From Acidobacteriota bacterium (GTDB taxonomy: Bacteria > Acidobacteriota > Holophagae > Holophagales > Holophagaceae): a stretch of DNA of 64,000 nt. A program made the position numbers and the translations under genes. This document shows positions 42,468 through 51,535 of the stretch, piece by piece; within the stretch, counting starts at the first letter, position 1; every line of letters starts with the position of its first letter. The DNA lies in NCBI GenBank assembly GCA_016213735.1, contig JACQZU010000020.1, positions 124,001 to 188,000 of the forward strand, written 5' to 3'. The notes beneath the pieces are model-generated. The model had not been told where the DNA came from. It was given only the letters and a program-made list of their open reading frames with translations, and ran no database searches.

Positions 42468-44455
42468 TCCCCCGGGACCTCCTGCTGGCCCTCCTGTTGC
42501 CCCTTCCACCCTGGCTGGGGTTCTGGGTGTTCCGCCTCAAAGGGCGGGTGGGGCTGAGTTACGGCTATTTCCTGGGGGGCATCCTGGCCCTGCTGGCCAT
42601 GCCCTGGACCGCCCTCACCTCCCGGGCCATCCCCTCGGCGCAGCTCGGCGGGGCCCTCTTCGGGTTCAGCCTGTTCTTCCAGGCCCACCGGGAAGGCCGC
42701 ACGGGCATCCGGCGCATGGCCGTGGGCGTGGGCGGGGCCAGCCTCTTCGCCTGGGCCCTGGGATCCTCCGCCGGGGTCCCCATGGGTTCCCTGGCGCTCT
42801 TCTGGGGGACGGGCATCCTCTCGGCCCTGGTCTGGCTGGGGCTTTCGGATCTGGGCTACCGGGTGGCCAAGGGGAAATACCTCGAGCTGCGCCTTCCGGC
42901 GGTGGGGGCCCTGAGCTTCCTCCTCACCAACCTCGCCCACCGCTTCCTCCCCCTGGGGGGGCCCGTGTTTTCCTGGCCTTCCTCCCTGGTGGCCGGTGCC
43001 CTCCTGGGCCTGGTGGCCCTTCACCAGCTGCGCTGGCTCCGCAGCCAGGGGGACTGGGTCGAGGGGCGGGGGGATGGCTTCCGGGTGGCCCTGTCTGCCC
43101 TGGAAAGCGATCTTCCCCCGGCCCAGCCGGCCCTCGCCTACCGCATCGAGGCCCAGCAGCCCATCGTCCTGGTGGATGGGCGGGGGATGATCTTCGAGGC
43201 CAACGAGGCCTTCGCACGGGAGGTGGGCCTGCAGCGCCACCAGATCCGGGGCTTCGAACTCGAGGGGGTGCTCCAGGGACGGACCCGCGGAGTCTGGGGG
43301 CTCCTCCGCCAGCAACTCCTCCAGCAAGCCCATGCAAGCGCCAGCGCCTCCCTGGTGCGGGCGGACGGGACCTTCCGGGACCTGGCCCTGGAGGGCGTCG
43401 CCTTCGACCGGAACATGGCCCTCCTCTGGATTGCGGACCCATCCCCGGGAACCCTGGCGGTGAGGTCCAGGGAGCAGGCGGGGCTGTTCCTGGAGGCCGG
43501 GTCCCGGAGGGAGGCGCTGGTGAATGCCCTGGGAACCCTTCTTCCCGCCACCGACCAACTCCTGGCGGAACCGGACACACCCGACCGGGCCGCCACCGCC
43601 GGGCTGGCCCGCGCCGCGGCCCTGAAACTTTCCGCCCTGCTCGGGCGGGCCCAGGAGACGGAAGCCCAGGCCCCCCTGGATCCCCTTCCCATCCTGGAGG
43701 GACTGCGGCCTCGCCTCGGCCCCCTCCTGTCCAGCGATCAGACGCTCGAACTGCAGTGCGGCGTTCCGAACCTCCTGGTGGGGGCCGACGTTATCGAACG
43801 CCTCGTGATCCAGCTCTTCCTCCACGCCCGGCAGGGTGGAGGGGCCGGCCCGATCATCCTCCGCCTGGACCCGGTCCACCTTGGGGGGCGCCCCTGGGCT
43901 CTCCTTCAGGTTCAGCCCCCGGGGGCCGAGGAACCCGCCGCCTTCCTGGGCATCAGCTGGCTGCAGCGGGAGGTGGGCCAGGCCCGGGGAATGTTGGAAC
44001 TCGTGGATTCCGGCGGGGGGATCCATCCCCTGGTCTACCTCCCGGCCGGGGGGCCCGGGTTCCAGCCCTCGGCGGAACCCCTGCTCGGACGGAGCGTATG
44101 GATCCTGGAGCCGGATCCCCTTCTGCGGGAAGCCCTGGGGGGCCTGGTCCGGCAGGCCCTGGGCCACGCCGAGGCCTTCCCCACCCTGGGAGCTCTTCTC
44201 AAGGCTTCCCGGACGCGCCCCCTGCCCGACCTGCTGGTGCTGGAACGCCACCCCAGGCTGGAGCGTCTTCACGGAGCCCTGAAGCGCCTGGGAGTTTCCT
44301 TCCCCCCGACCCTCCTCCTGGGGAGCGGGGAACTTCTTCCCCCGGGGGGCTTGGCGACCACCGCCGGCAAGGTGGGCCACCTGGAGAAGCCCTTCTTCGG
44401 GCCCGAGTTCATCCAGAGCCTCCTGGCCCTGCTGGATCCCCCCGCCGCGGGTTAG
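42464..44455 (+). CDS. Degenerate sensor kinase with PAS and pseudo-receiver domains
   Basis: GTG 42464 overlaps the pdxA stop. Residues about 1-195 form 6-7 TM helices. A PAS-like domain follows at 225-330 (IVLVDGRGMIFEANEAFARE). A kinase-like region at about 350-530 lacks an H-box phospho-His and canonical N/G boxes. A receiver-like domain occupies 545-663. In it the usual phospho-Asp is Glu594 (LLVLERHP), while the conserved Lys642 (EKPFF) remains. Probably a signalling scaffold locked in one state. The function is unknown. Confidence 0.7.
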   Translation: MIPRDLLLALLLPLPPWLGFWVFRLKGRVGLSYGYFLGGILALLAMPWTALTSRAIPSAQLGGALFGFSLFFQAHREGRTGIRRMAVGVGGASLFAWALGSSAGVPMGSLALFWGTGILSALVWLGLSDLGYRVAKGKYLELRLPAVGALSFLLTNLAHRFLPLGGPVFSWPSSLVAGALLGLVALHQLRWLRSQGDWVEGRGDGFRVALSALESDLPPAQPALAYRIEAQQPIVLVDGRGMIFEANEAFAREVGLQRHQIRGFELEGVLQGRTRGVWGLLRQQLLQQAHASASASLVRADGTFRDLALEGVAFDRNMALLWIADPSPGTLAVRSREQAGLFLEAGSRREALVNALGTLLPATDQLLAEPDTPDRAATAGLARAAALKLSALLGRAQETEAQAPLDPLPILEGLRPRLGPLLSSDQTLELQCGVPNLLVGADVIERLVIQLFLHARQGGGAGPIILRLDPVHLGGRPWALLQVQPPGAEEPAAFLGISWLQREVGQARGMLELVDSGGGIHPLVYLPAGGPGFQPSAEPLLGRSVWILEPDPLLREALGGLVRQALGHAEAFPTLGALLKASRTRPLPDLLVLERHPRLERLHGALKRLGVSFPPTLLLGSGELLPPGGLATTAGKVGHLEKPFFGPEFIQSLLALLDPPAAG

Positions 44456-44476
44456 GCTGGTTGCGGGAGTTTTCGC

Positions 44477-45868
44477 ATGAGCATGGTGGCGGTGATCCTG
44501 GCGGCGGGCCTCGGAACCCGGATGAAATCGCGCCTGCCCAAGGTGCTCCACCCCATCCTGGGGGACCCCTCCCTCCTCTGGGTTCTCCGGAGCCTGCCCC
44601 CCCGGGTCTCCCGGGCCCTGGTGGTGGTCCACCACGGGAAGGACCGGGTGCAGGCGGCCCTGGCGGGGTGGGAGGCGGGCGGCCTGCTGCCCTGCCCTGT
44701 CCAGGCGGTGGACCAGGGAGAGCCCCTCGGGACCGGTCACGCGCTCCAGGCCTGCATTCCCAGCCTGGATGGGTGTGGGGCCGAGCGCGTCCTGATCCTC
44801 AGTGGGGACGTTCCCCTCCTCCCCTCCGGGAGGGTGGAGGCCCTGCTCGACCGTCCGGCGGCCCTCCTGGCCATGGAACTGGAGAATCCCGGGAGTTACG
44901 GACGCGTGCTCCTGGGGGCCGCAGGGACCCTGCAGGGGATCGTGGAAGCCCGGGATCTCCCTTCGGGGCTGCCGGAGCAGCGCCTGGTCAACGGCGGCGC
45001 CTACCACCTGCCCTGGGAGGGGCTTCGACAGGCCCTCGGCCGGCTCAAGGCCGCCAACGCCCAGGGGGAGTACTACCTGACCGATGCCGTGACGGACCTG
45101 GCCGCCTCGCTGCCTGTGGAGGTCCTGCGCGGTGATGCATCCGAACTGGCAGGCATGAATTCCCGCCGGGACCAGGCCGCCCTCGAGGCCCTCGCCGCCG
45201 AACGGATCAACATGGCCTGGATGGACGAAGGGGTGAGCTTCCTGGACCCCGGTTCCGCCCGGATCGGCCCCCGGGTCAGCCTGGCATCCGATGTCACGGT
45301 GGAGGCCGGGGTTCGGGTGGAGGGGGCCTCGGCGATCTCCGCGGGGTGCGTGCTCGGGCAGGGCTGCGTCCTCCGGGACTGCAGGATCGGTGGGGACACG
45401 GTCCTGCGGCCCTATTCGGTCCTGGAGGGCGCCGAGATCGGCGAGGGATGCGTGGTGGGCCCCTTCGCCCGGCTGCGGGAAGGCACGAGGATGGCCCCCG
45501 GCTCCCACGTGGGGAATTTCGTGGAGACCAAGCAGGCCCGGCTGGGCCCCGGGGTGAAGGCCAACCACCTGAGCTACCTGGGGGACTGCGAGGTCGGGGA
45601 GGGCACCAACGTGGGGGCGGGGGTCATCACCTGCAATTACGATGGCTTCCGCAAGCACCGCACGGTGATCGGAAAGGGGGTCTTCATCGGCTCGGACTCC
45701 CAGCTGGTGGCTCCCGTGACCCTGGGGGACGGGGCCATCGTGGGGGCCGGCACCACCGTCACCGAGGATGTGCCGGCGGACGCCTTGGCCCTCGCCCGCG
45801 CACCGCTCACCCTGAAGGATGGCGCCGCTGGCCGGCTCCGGGCCAGGCTTCGGAGCCGCATGGGTTAA
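44477..45868 (+). CDS. glmU: Bifunctional UDP-GlcNAc pyrophosphorylase / GlcN-1-P acetyltransferase GlmU
   Basis: The uridylyltransferase domain starts with VILAAGLGTRMKSRLPKVLH and has QGEPLGTGHALQ and NGGAYHL. The left-handed beta-helix acetyltransferase domain (from about residue 240) has VGNFVETKQARLGPGVKANH and CNYDGFRKHRTVIG. It makes UDP-GlcNAc for peptidoglycan and LPS. Length 463 aa is normal. Confidence 0.97.
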   Translation: MSMVAVILAAGLGTRMKSRLPKVLHPILGDPSLLWVLRSLPPRVSRALVVVHHGKDRVQAALAGWEAGGLLPCPVQAVDQGEPLGTGHALQACIPSLDGCGAERVLILSGDVPLLPSGRVEALLDRPAALLAMELENPGSYGRVLLGAAGTLQGIVEARDLPSGLPEQRLVNGGAYHLPWEGLRQALGRLKAANAQGEYYLTDAVTDLAASLPVEVLRGDASELAGMNSRRDQAALEALAAERINMAWMDEGVSFLDPGSARIGPRVSLASDVTVEAGVRVEGASAISAGCVLGQGCVLRDCRIGGDTVLRPYSVLEGAEIGEGCVVGPFARLREGTRMAPGSHVGNFVETKQARLGPGVKANHLSYLGDCEVGEGTNVGAGVITCNYDGFRKHRTVIGKGVFIGSDSQLVAPVTLGDGAIVGAGTTVTEDVPADALALARAPLTLKDGAAGRLRARLRSRMG

Positions 45869-45898
45869 AGTGGGATTGGCGCGTCCACCGGGAGAGGC

Positions 45899-46675
45899 AT
45901 GATCGTCCGTGCATTGGACAAAATCGGGGCAAAGCTGCTGGTCATGATGGACCAGGCCGGGGATTTCGCCCTCCTCTCCGGGCGAACCTTTGCGGCCATC
46001 CCCCGCAGCCCCTTCGACACCCCCAACCTGATGAGGCAGTTCCTGGCCGTGGGGGTGAACTCCATCCCCGTGGTCGTGCTCACCTCCCTGGCGGTGAGCA
46101 TGGTGTTCGCGGTGCAGCTCTCCTTCGGCTTCAAGCAGTTCCAGGCCGAGGGCCTGGCCAGCCAGGTCGAGGGCCTGGCGGTGGTCCGGGAGCTGGCCCC
46201 GGTGATCACGGGCCTGATGATGAGCGGCCGGGTGGGCAGCGCCATGGCCGCGGAACTGGGGACCATGCAGGTCACCGAGCAGATCGACGCCCTCGAATGC
46301 CTCGCCACGGACCCCATCCACTACCTCTTCGTGCCCCGTCTCCTGGCCGCCGCCATCATGCTGCCCCTCCTCACCGGGCTCTCGATCTACGTCGGGTACT
46401 GGGGCGGCTACGGCCTCCTGGTGGGGGTGGAGGGACAGAGCTCCTTCGTCTACCAGGCGGAATTCTTCAAGCTCCTGGGCTTCCGGGATCTCCGCATCGC
46501 CCTCACCAAGGGCCTGGTCTTCGGGGTCATCATCGCCCTCGTGGGCTGCTGGCGAGGCTACCGCACCCAGGGCGGGGCGGAGGGCGTGGGCAACGCCCCC
46601 ACCAGCAGCGTGGTCACGAGCAGCCTGTGGATCCTGATCGCCGACTTCTTCCTCACCAAGCTGCTGCTGGTATGA
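45899..46675 (+). CDS. mlaE: Phospholipid ABC transporter permease MlaE
   Basis: A 258-aa membrane protein with the MlaE signatures VRELAPVITGLMMSGRVGSA and AAELGTMQVTEQIDAL, and five to six TM helices. It works with MlaF and MlaD to move phospholipids between membranes and keep outer-membrane asymmetry. Its stop overlaps mlaF by 4 nt. Confidence 0.95.
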   Translation: MIVRALDKIGAKLLVMMDQAGDFALLSGRTFAAIPRSPFDTPNLMRQFLAVGVNSIPVVVLTSLAVSMVFAVQLSFGFKQFQAEGLASQVEGLAVVRELAPVITGLMMSGRVGSAMAAELGTMQVTEQIDALECLATDPIHYLFVPRLLAAAIMLPLLTGLSIYVGYWGGYGLLVGVEGQSSFVYQAEFFKLLGFRDLRIALTKGLVFGVIIALVGCWRGYRTQGGAEGVGNAPTSSVVTSSLWILIADFFLTKLLLV

Positions 46676-47484
46676 ACGCGCAGCCGGTCATCGACGTCGT
46701 CAACCTCTCCAAGGCCTTCGGCCCCAAGGTGGTGCTGTCCAACGTGAACCTCCAGGTCCGGGAGGGGGAGAGCCTGGTGGTCCTGGGGGGATCCGGCACC
46801 GGCAAGACCGTCCTGCTCCGGAACATCATGGGCCTGCTCAAGCCCGACGCGGGCCACGTGGCCGTGGAAGGCAAGATCATCGCCCAGCTCGACCGGGAAG
46901 AACTCTTCAAGGTCCGCCAGAAGATCGGGATGTGCTTCCAGATGGCGGCCCTCTTCGACTCCATGTCGGTGGAGGAGAACGTGGGCTTCTCCCTCAAGCG
47001 GCACACCACCATGACCCGGGCCGAGGTGGCCGACCGGGTGGACGAGTGCCTCGGCCTGGTGGGGCTCAAGGGAACCAATCACCTGCGTCCTTCGGAGCTG
47101 TCGGGCGGAATGAAGCGCCGCGTGGGCTTCGCCAGGGCCATCGCCCTGAAACCCGAGATCCTTCTCTTCGACGAGCCCACCACGGGCCTGGACCCCGTGA
47201 TGACCGACGTGATCGGGCGGGTGATCCTGGACCTCAAGCACGAACTGGGGGTCACGACCATCACGATCACCCACGACCTCAAGAGCGCCTTCGAGATCGC
47301 CGACCGCATCGCCCTGCTCTTCCGAGGCGAGTGCATCGCCTGCGAGGCGCCCGCGGACTTCCGGCGCAATCCGAACCCCGTGGTCCAGCAGTTCCTCAAG
47401 GGGGACGCCGACGGCCCCTTCCTGCAGGACCCGCCTCCCCCCAAGCGCGCCATGAGCCGCGCCCTCCACCCCCCGCCAGCCTGA
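46672..47484 (+). CDS. mlaF: Phospholipid ABC transporter ATPase MlaF
   Basis: Walker A LGGSGTGKTVLLRNIMGL, Q-loop region IGMCFQMAALFDSMSV, signature LSGGMKRRVGFARAI and Walker B ILLFDEPTTGLDP, all of MlaF type. The C-terminal tail (DPPPPKRAMSRALHPPPA) is proline-rich. The start is ATG 46672 within the mlaE stop. Confidence 0.95.
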   Translation: MNAQPVIDVVNLSKAFGPKVVLSNVNLQVREGESLVVLGGSGTGKTVLLRNIMGLLKPDAGHVAVEGKIIAQLDREELFKVRQKIGMCFQMAALFDSMSVEENVGFSLKRHTTMTRAEVADRVDECLGLVGLKGTNHLRPSELSGGMKRRVGFARAIALKPEILLFDEPTTGLDPVMTDVIGRVILDLKHELGVTTITITHDLKSAFEIADRIALLFRGECIACEAPADFRRNPNPVVQQFLKGDADGPFLQDPPPPKRAMSRALHPPPA

Positions 47485-47499
47485 GCCCAGGAATCGTCC

Positions 47500-48966
47500 A
47501 TGAAACTCGAAACCAAGGTCGGTGCCTTTTTCATCCTCACCATCGTCGTCATCGGGGTTCTCGTCCTCCGGGTCGAGAAGCTCGAGCTGGGATCCAACAA
47601 GGGCGCCGTGGAGCTGCACACCTACTTCGACCAGGTGGCCGGCCTGGCGGTGCAGAGCGCCATCCGGGTGGCCGGCGTGAAGGTCGGGGAGGTCCGCAAG
47701 ATCGACCTGGAGGGGCGCCGGGCCAAGGTGACCCTGTTCCTCCAGAAGGACAAGGTGAAGGTCTACCGGGACGCCGTGGCGTCCCTCAGCTCCATCGGGA
47801 TCCTCGGTGAGAAATACATCGAGCTGGACCCGGGTCATCCCGCGGCGGGGGACCAGGAGGCGGCGGCCCCCATCCGGAGCAAGACCGGCATCAGCCTGGA
47901 CAACCTCATGGAGACCATGGGGATCATCGGAGAGGACCTCAAGGGCATCTCCTACGCCCTGAACAAGACCATCGGCGGAGAGGATGGGCGCCAGAAGCTG
48001 GACGAGATCGTGAACAACATCCGGGTCCTCACCGCGGAGTTCCGCGCCATGGCCCAGGAGAACCACGGGAGCATCAACCGGACCCTGGGCAACGTGGAGG
48101 CCATCACCGCGGAACTCAAGGACAAGCTTCCCAAGCTGGCCTCGCAGTTCGACGAGCTGGGGAGGAACCTGAACCAGCTCATCGCGGAGAACCGCCCTGA
48201 GATCAAGGGCGTCGTGGGCGACGTCCGCCGCCTGGCCACCAGCTTCCAGGCCACCTCGGACAACCTCAAGTCCATCACCGCCAAGCTGGACAAGGGCGAG
48301 GGGACCATCGGGAAGCTGCTGACCGACGAGACCACCATCAAGAAGATCAACACGGCGGTGGACAATGTGAACGACATGCTCGGCGGGTTCCGGAACATGC
48401 AGCTGAACCTGGACCTGAACGCCGCCCGCTGGACCGCTCGGGGAGACAGCAAGACCGGCGTGGGCATCGACATCGTCCCCCGGAAGGACTACTGGTACGC
48501 CCTGGAGCTGAACAGCACGCCCGACGGGAAGATCCAGGATTCCACCCGAACCGTGACCAAGCTGGACCCCGCCACCGGGAAGCCGGTGGAGACCACGGAA
48601 CGGGTGCGCAGCGTCACGGCGGACCAGTCCCTCACCGTCTCCGCCCAATTCGCCAAGCGGCTGGGGGACGCGGTGTTCACGGCTGGGATCGTGGAGGGCA
48701 AGGGCGGCGGCGGGGCCGAACTCCGTTTCTTCGACGACCGTCTGCGCCTCGGGGCCCTGGCCTACGACTTCACCAAGCGGGACGACAAGCCCAAGGTCCG
48801 GGTCCGCGCCACCACGAGCCTGGAAGTCTGGAAGGGCTTCTACCTCCAGGCGGGGGGCCAGGACCTGGCCAACAAGGAGCTTCGCAGCTTCTTCCTGGGC
48901 GGCGGCATCCGCTGGAAGGATGACGACCTGAAGAAGCTCGTGGGCCTGGCGGGAGCCGCCAAATGA
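47500..48966 (+). CDS. mlaD: MCE-domain lipid-binding protein MlaD, long form
   Basis: The N-terminal TM helix (FILTIVVIGVLVLRVEKL) is followed by an MCE domain (YFDQVAGLAVQSAIRVAGVK, LSSIGILGEKYIELD). Unlike E. coli MlaD (183 aa), the 488-aa chain continues with a coiled-coil (about residues 150-290) and a beta-rich C terminus (SVTADQSLTVSAQFAKRLGD) that looks like an outer-membrane-type segment. It may span the periplasm, like other long MCE proteins. Confidence 0.9.
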   Translation: MKLETKVGAFFILTIVVIGVLVLRVEKLELGSNKGAVELHTYFDQVAGLAVQSAIRVAGVKVGEVRKIDLEGRRAKVTLFLQKDKVKVYRDAVASLSSIGILGEKYIELDPGHPAAGDQEAAAPIRSKTGISLDNLMETMGIIGEDLKGISYALNKTIGGEDGRQKLDEIVNNIRVLTAEFRAMAQENHGSINRTLGNVEAITAELKDKLPKLASQFDELGRNLNQLIAENRPEIKGVVGDVRRLATSFQATSDNLKSITAKLDKGEGTIGKLLTDETTIKKINTAVDNVNDMLGGFRNMQLNLDLNAARWTARGDSKTGVGIDIVPRKDYWYALELNSTPDGKIQDSTRTVTKLDPATGKPVETTERVRSVTADQSLTVSAQFAKRLGDAVFTAGIVEGKGGGGAELRFFDDRLRLGALAYDFTKRDDKPKVRVRATTSLEVWKGFYLQAGGQDLANKELRSFFLGGGIRWKDDDLKKLVGLAGAAK

Positions 48967-49742
48967 CCCCTGGCCCGGAGAACGCCCTGCTTCGCCCCTA
49001 CGAGGGGCACGCGGGCTTCCTCTGGGTCCGGCGGGGCCTTCCTCTCCTCCTGGCCTCCCTCTCCGGCGGGGCGGCCCTTCTCGTCCCTGCCTGGCGGGGA
49101 TGGTTCGTGCTGGCCGCCGCCGCCTTCTTCGGGGTGGCCTGGCCCACCTTCAAGCGAGGGGAGGCCTACCTCCGGGCTCGTCCCGCGATTCTCCGCTTCG
49201 ACACCTTCCTGGTCCGCGGGCTCCGCCCCCTGGCGCGCATCCTGGGCCGGGAGGACGCCTGGATCCTCTCCTTCTGCGGCTGGAACAACCTCCGGGTGCG
49301 GGCCGCCTTCCAGGCCCCCAAGAGCCGGCGCACCCTCATCCTCCTGCCCCACTGCGTTCAGGCGGCCCACTGCCGGGCGGACGTCTTCGCCGACCTGCAG
49401 AACTGCTACGCCTGCGGACTCTGCTCCGTGGAGGACGTGATGAAGGGGGTCCTGGAGCGGCGCTGGGAGGTTTCCATCACGAACCGGAGCTACAAGGCCT
49501 ACCGGGAGGCCCGGGCCTACCGTCCCGACCTGGTCGTGGCGGTGAGCTGCACCGACCGGCTGCTCAAGGGCCTGGCGAAGCTCTCGGAGGTGCCGGCCTA
49601 CGTGCTCCCCCTTGCCCTGCCCCGGGGCATGTGTGTGGACACCACCTTCGACTTCGCCGCACTGCAGGCGGCCATGGAAGCCCTGGCGGATCCCCGTCCA
49701 CCCGCCGGCGTGATGCCCCTGGGCAGGATCGGCGCCGCCTAG
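48963..49742 (+). CDS. DUF116-family protein
   Basis: A 259-aa protein with hydrophobic segments near residues 25-60 and the DUF116 Cys pattern: LLPHCVQAAHCRADVF, CYACGLCSVEDVM and further Cys in VVAVSCTDRL and RGMCVDTT. The Cys set suggests an Fe-S or metal centre. It overlaps mlaD by 4 nt and the prenyltransferase start by 1 nt. The role is unknown. Confidence 0.85.
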   Translation: MTPGPENALLRPYEGHAGFLWVRRGLPLLLASLSGGAALLVPAWRGWFVLAAAAFFGVAWPTFKRGEAYLRARPAILRFDTFLVRGLRPLARILGREDAWILSFCGWNNLRVRAAFQAPKSRRTLILLPHCVQAAHCRADVFADLQNCYACGLCSVEDVMKGVLERRWEVSITNRSYKAYREARAYRPDLVVAVSCTDRLLKGLAKLSEVPAYVLPLALPRGMCVDTTFDFAALQAAMEALADPRPPAGVMPLGRIGAA

Positions 49743-50659
49743 TGGGCCCCGGGGACCTCAGGCTGCGCAGGATCGCGGGGCGCGTCTTCGGAACCCGGGC
49801 GCTCCCCTACCTGCTCCACCTCCGCCCCATGGAGTGGCCCATCATGAGCGCCCACTTCCTCCTGGGCACCCTCCTGGCGGCCGGCTGGAACCTCCCCCTG
49901 GGGCTCACCCTCCTGGCCTGGACGTCCTTCGTGGTCGCCCTGAACGGGGGGACCCTGGCCATCAACAGCGCCTTCGACAAGGACGAGGGAGACATCGGCT
50001 ACCTCCGCCAGCCCCCCCCGCCTCCCAGGCACCTCCTGGCCTTCTCGTCCGGGCTGCTGCTCCTCGCCCTCCTGATGGCCCTTCCCTTTTTCGCCGTGCC
50101 GCCCGCCGGGGACCGCTTCTTCTGGATCGTGGCCGCCTGCGTGGCCATGAGCGTGCTCTATTCGGTCCCTCCGGCCCGGCTCAAGGCACGGGCCGGCTGG
50201 GACCTGCTGATCAACTGCGCCGGGTTCGGCCTCCTCACCCCCCTGGGGGGCTGGGCCCTGACCGGACGCCCCTTCACGCCGGCCATCCTCTGGGCCGCCT
50301 GGGGCTTCTTCCTCCTCTTCGCCGCCCTCTACCCCATGACCCAGATCTACCAGGTGCAGGAGGACCGGGCCCGGGGGGACCGCACCCTGGTCATCCGGCT
50401 CGGGGAGGGCCCTTCCCTTGCCCTGGCCCTGGTGGCCGCCCTGGGGGCCCACGCCTGCATCCTCCGCGCCCTCCTTCACGCGGGCCGCCCGGCCCTTCCC
50501 CTGCTCCTCTCCCTGGGGGCCTGGGTGCTGGTGATCCTCCCCTGGCAACTGCGCTGGCGGCGCATGAGCCAGGACCAGCACCAGGCGGGGATGTACCGGG
50601 GCCTGGGGGCCTGGGCGGTGACGGACCTCAGCGTCCTCCTGCTCCTCTGGCCGCGGTGA
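49742..50659 (+). CDS. UbiA-family prenyltransferase-like membrane protein
   Basis: The first Asp-rich motif (NSAFDKDEGDIGYL) and the second (VQEDRARGDRTLVIRLG) of the UbiA superfamily are present, with eight or nine TM helices. GTG 49742 overlaps the DUF116 stop (TAGTG). Because mqnC and mqnE are in this genome, the prenyl-transfer step of the futalosine route (MqnP) is one possibility, but its motif differs from classical NDxxDxxxD and the substrate is unknown. Confidence 0.82.
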   Translation: MGPGDLRLRRIAGRVFGTRALPYLLHLRPMEWPIMSAHFLLGTLLAAGWNLPLGLTLLAWTSFVVALNGGTLAINSAFDKDEGDIGYLRQPPPPPRHLLAFSSGLLLLALLMALPFFAVPPAGDRFFWIVAACVAMSVLYSVPPARLKARAGWDLLINCAGFGLLTPLGGWALTGRPFTPAILWAAWGFFLLFAALYPMTQIYQVQEDRARGDRTLVIRLGEGPSLALALVAALGAHACILRALLHAGRPALPLLLSLGAWVLVILPWQLRWRRMSQDQHQAGMYRGLGAWAVTDLSVLLLLWPR

Positions 50660-51297
50660 TCCTCCCGCCCTCCAGCCCTGATGCCGGCTTCCCCATGGCC
50701 TGGGGTTTCTCGACGCGCCTGGACGCCGAGCCTCCGCCCGAACGCCGCCTGCACCAGATCCACGGCTGCCGGATCGTGGAGGACGACGGACGGGTCCACG
50801 AGGCGGACGGGATCGTGACGACGCAGCGCGGACGCCGCATCGGGGTCCGCGTGGCCGATTGTGTGCCCATCCTCCTGGCTGGCCTCCTTCCGGGGGAACG
50901 GCCCTGGGTGGCCGCGCTCCACGCCGGGTGGCGGGGGGCCGTGGCCGGAATCCTCCGGGAGGGCGCCGCGGTGTTCCGGGCGCAGGGGGGCCGCACCTCG
51001 GACCTCGCCTGGTCCCTCGGCCCGGCGATCCTCGCCTGCCACTTCGAGGTGGGACCGGAGGTGGTCGAGGCGGCCCGGGGAGACCGGGCATGGGCGGATT
51101 CCATGGCCTCGGTGGGGCCCCGAGGGCGCCCGCACCTGGACCTGCACGCCTTCCTGCGAGGGCAGGCTTTGGACGAGGGTTTCGACCCTGGCCGGGAGTG
51201 TTCCGTCCCCCTCTGCACCTTCTGCCGCGGAGATCTCTTCCACTCCCACCGCCGGGGGGACCCCGGCCGGCAGTGGGGCTGGGTGGAAATCCTCTGA
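50656..51297 (+). CDS. pgeF: Peptidoglycan editing factor PgeF (YfiH, laccase-domain)
   Basis: Multicopper-oxidase-like YfiH fold protein of 213 aa: VADCVPILLA, ALHAGWRGAVAGI, LGPAILACHFEVGPEVVEA and the final CTFCRGDLFHSHRRGDPGRQ. The Cys and His residues form the zinc site of the family. It hydrolyses or edits mispaired peptidoglycan precursors in E. coli. GTG 50656 overlaps the prenyltransferase stop. Confidence 0.92.
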   Translation: MILPPSSPDAGFPMAWGFSTRLDAEPPPERRLHQIHGCRIVEDDGRVHEADGIVTTQRGRRIGVRVADCVPILLAGLLPGERPWVAALHAGWRGAVAGILREGAAVFRAQGGRTSDLAWSLGPAILACHFEVGPEVVEAARGDRAWADSMASVGPRGRPHLDLHAFLRGQALDEGFDPGRECSVPLCTFCRGDLFHSHRRGDPGRQWGWVEIL

Positions 51298-51334
51298 GGC
51301 CAAGGGCGTACCCTTCTTCGAAGTGGGAAGGTCC

Positions 51335-51454
51335 ACCGCCAAGGCGCCAAGCACGCCAGGAGCCGCATGAATATTTCGTTGCCTTCCCTTGGCATCCTCT
51401 GGGAATCTGCTTTGCCGATTCACGAGGCACGATGAAATCTGGAGTCTTGGCGGT
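51335..51454. repeat. Small repeat element with 9-bp terminal inverted repeats
   Basis: ACCGCCAAG (51335-51343) and CTTGGCGGT (51446-51454) flank about 100 nt. The left end carries iterated CGCCAAG-type units (CACCGCCAAGGCGCCAAGCA), the pattern of repeats dispersed in many environmental genomes. It is noncoding and sits in the pgeF-spoVG gap. No second copy was seen in this window. Confidence 0.5.
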
Positions 51455-51535
51455 AGCTCCCGGCTCATTGAAGGGATTTCCGTCAGGGGCCCCGGCCGCA
51501 TCGACAAGGCGCCCTCCAGGCCTGAGAATGGGCCC

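Noticed and set aside
42239-46321. 1,360-residue open frame on the minus strand
   Set aside because: It is the antisense shadow of pdxA, the degenerate kinase, glmU and mlaE. Its translation is Gly/Pro/His-rich and motif-free, as expected from GC-rich third positions.
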